The position numbers were made by a program, and so were the translations under genes. From Thalassolituus sp. UBA674 (GTDB lineage Bacteria; Pseudomonadota; Gammaproteobacteria; Pseudomonadales; Oceanobacteraceae), in contig DBNK01000006.1 in assembly GCA_002298335.1 (NCBI GenBank), positions 1-21,659 on the forward strand: 21,659 nucleotides of DNA. Reading direction: 5' to 3'. The notes beneath the pieces are model-generated. The model was given only the letters and a program-made list of their open reading frames with translations, ran no database searches and had not been told where the DNA came from. Shown here one piece after another: positions 21,593 through 21,659 of this stretch (its first letter is position 1; each line of letters begins with the position of its first letter).

Positions 21593-21659
21593 TTAAATCG
21601 TCCGGAACGATTTAACGCGAGCGCAGCGAGTCCGGAGGACGTGCACAGGGATGTGCACG
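21593..21659. repeat. Run of three perfect hairpins reaching the window edge
   Basis: TTAAATCGT/ACGATTTAA (21593-21601 with 21607-21615), GTCC/GGAC (21630-21640) and CGTGCACA/TGTGCACG around GGGA (21640-21659) follow one another, with GCGAGCGCAGCGAG between the first two. This style of GC-rich, repeated palindromes is seen in interspersed intergenic repeats of gammaproteobacteria. It is probably cut by the right edge of the window. Confidence 0.55.

Larger units (their letters stand above)
21299..21659. other. Gene-free terminal region rich in inverted repeats
   Basis: No convincing gene is present in these 361 bases. The first 110 bases show nothing beyond weak inverted repeats (such as CAAAC/GTTTG at about 21350-21369). 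From 21412 to the edge it is packed with inverted repeats, listed separately. The short open frames crossing it are low-quality by composition. Confidence 0.7.

Noticed and set aside
1..21659. CRISPR array, tRNA, rRNA, prophage or transposase genes
   Set aside because: No regularly spaced direct repeats, no tRNA-like cloverleaf with conserved arms and no recombinase or phage protein motifs were seen on either strand.

Overview
This window looks like the chromosome of a GC-moderate, aerobic gammaproteobacterium. The gene set (RecC, a complete cyoABCDE, a cydP-cydA-cydB-cydX-ybgE operon, a chemoreceptor with a helical bimodular sensor, a DinF-like MATE pump) fits a motile, probably marine Oceanospirillales-type organism. 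That placement is inferred from gene content and protein similarity recalled from E. coli homologues; no search was run. I see no tRNA, rRNA, CRISPR array, transposase gene or phage gene.

Left part, all on the minus strand (1-8377). From right to left: a methyl-accepting chemotaxis protein (8377-6506), a MATE exporter (6389-5091), a secreted S9A prolyl oligopeptidase (5042-2883), a DUF3592 membrane protein (2643-2149) with a strong intrinsic terminator, and the N-terminal 622 codons of recC (1866-1), which runs off the left edge.

Centre (8378-14254). A divergent regulatory region with repeated GACAGGT motifs and a perfect TATAAT precedes a small unrecognised two-helix membrane protein (8735-9085) and the cytochrome bo3 operon cyoA-B-C-D-E. 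All metal and quinol ligands I could check in CyoB are present. CyoE carries an unusual, very basic N-terminal extension.

Between the two oxidase operons (14255-16329) are three minus-strand envelope genes: a small secreted protein, an acidic lipoprotein preceded by a sigma-E-like promoter and followed by a textbook terminator, and an ExoD-family membrane protein.

Right part, plus strand (16330-20678). The cytochrome bd operon encodes CydP, CydA, CydB, the 38-residue CydX and YbgE with overlapping or tight junctions. A single-domain rhodanese and a periplasmic DUF3365 c-type haem protein with a possible cysteine axial ligand follow directly. A second, divergent DUF3592 protein (20807-21298) closes the gene-bearing part. 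The last 250 bases hold an interspersed-repeat-like structure: two inverted REP-like arms, then a run of perfect hairpins reaching the window edge.

Functionally the window is a quinol-oxidase locus: a proton-pumping haem-copper oxidase (bo3) and a bd oxidase encoded about 2 kb apart on the same strand, with envelope-stress-type genes between them and thiosulfur/haem proteins behind the bd operon. No canonical FNR/ANR, ArcA or LexA site could be identified by eye.
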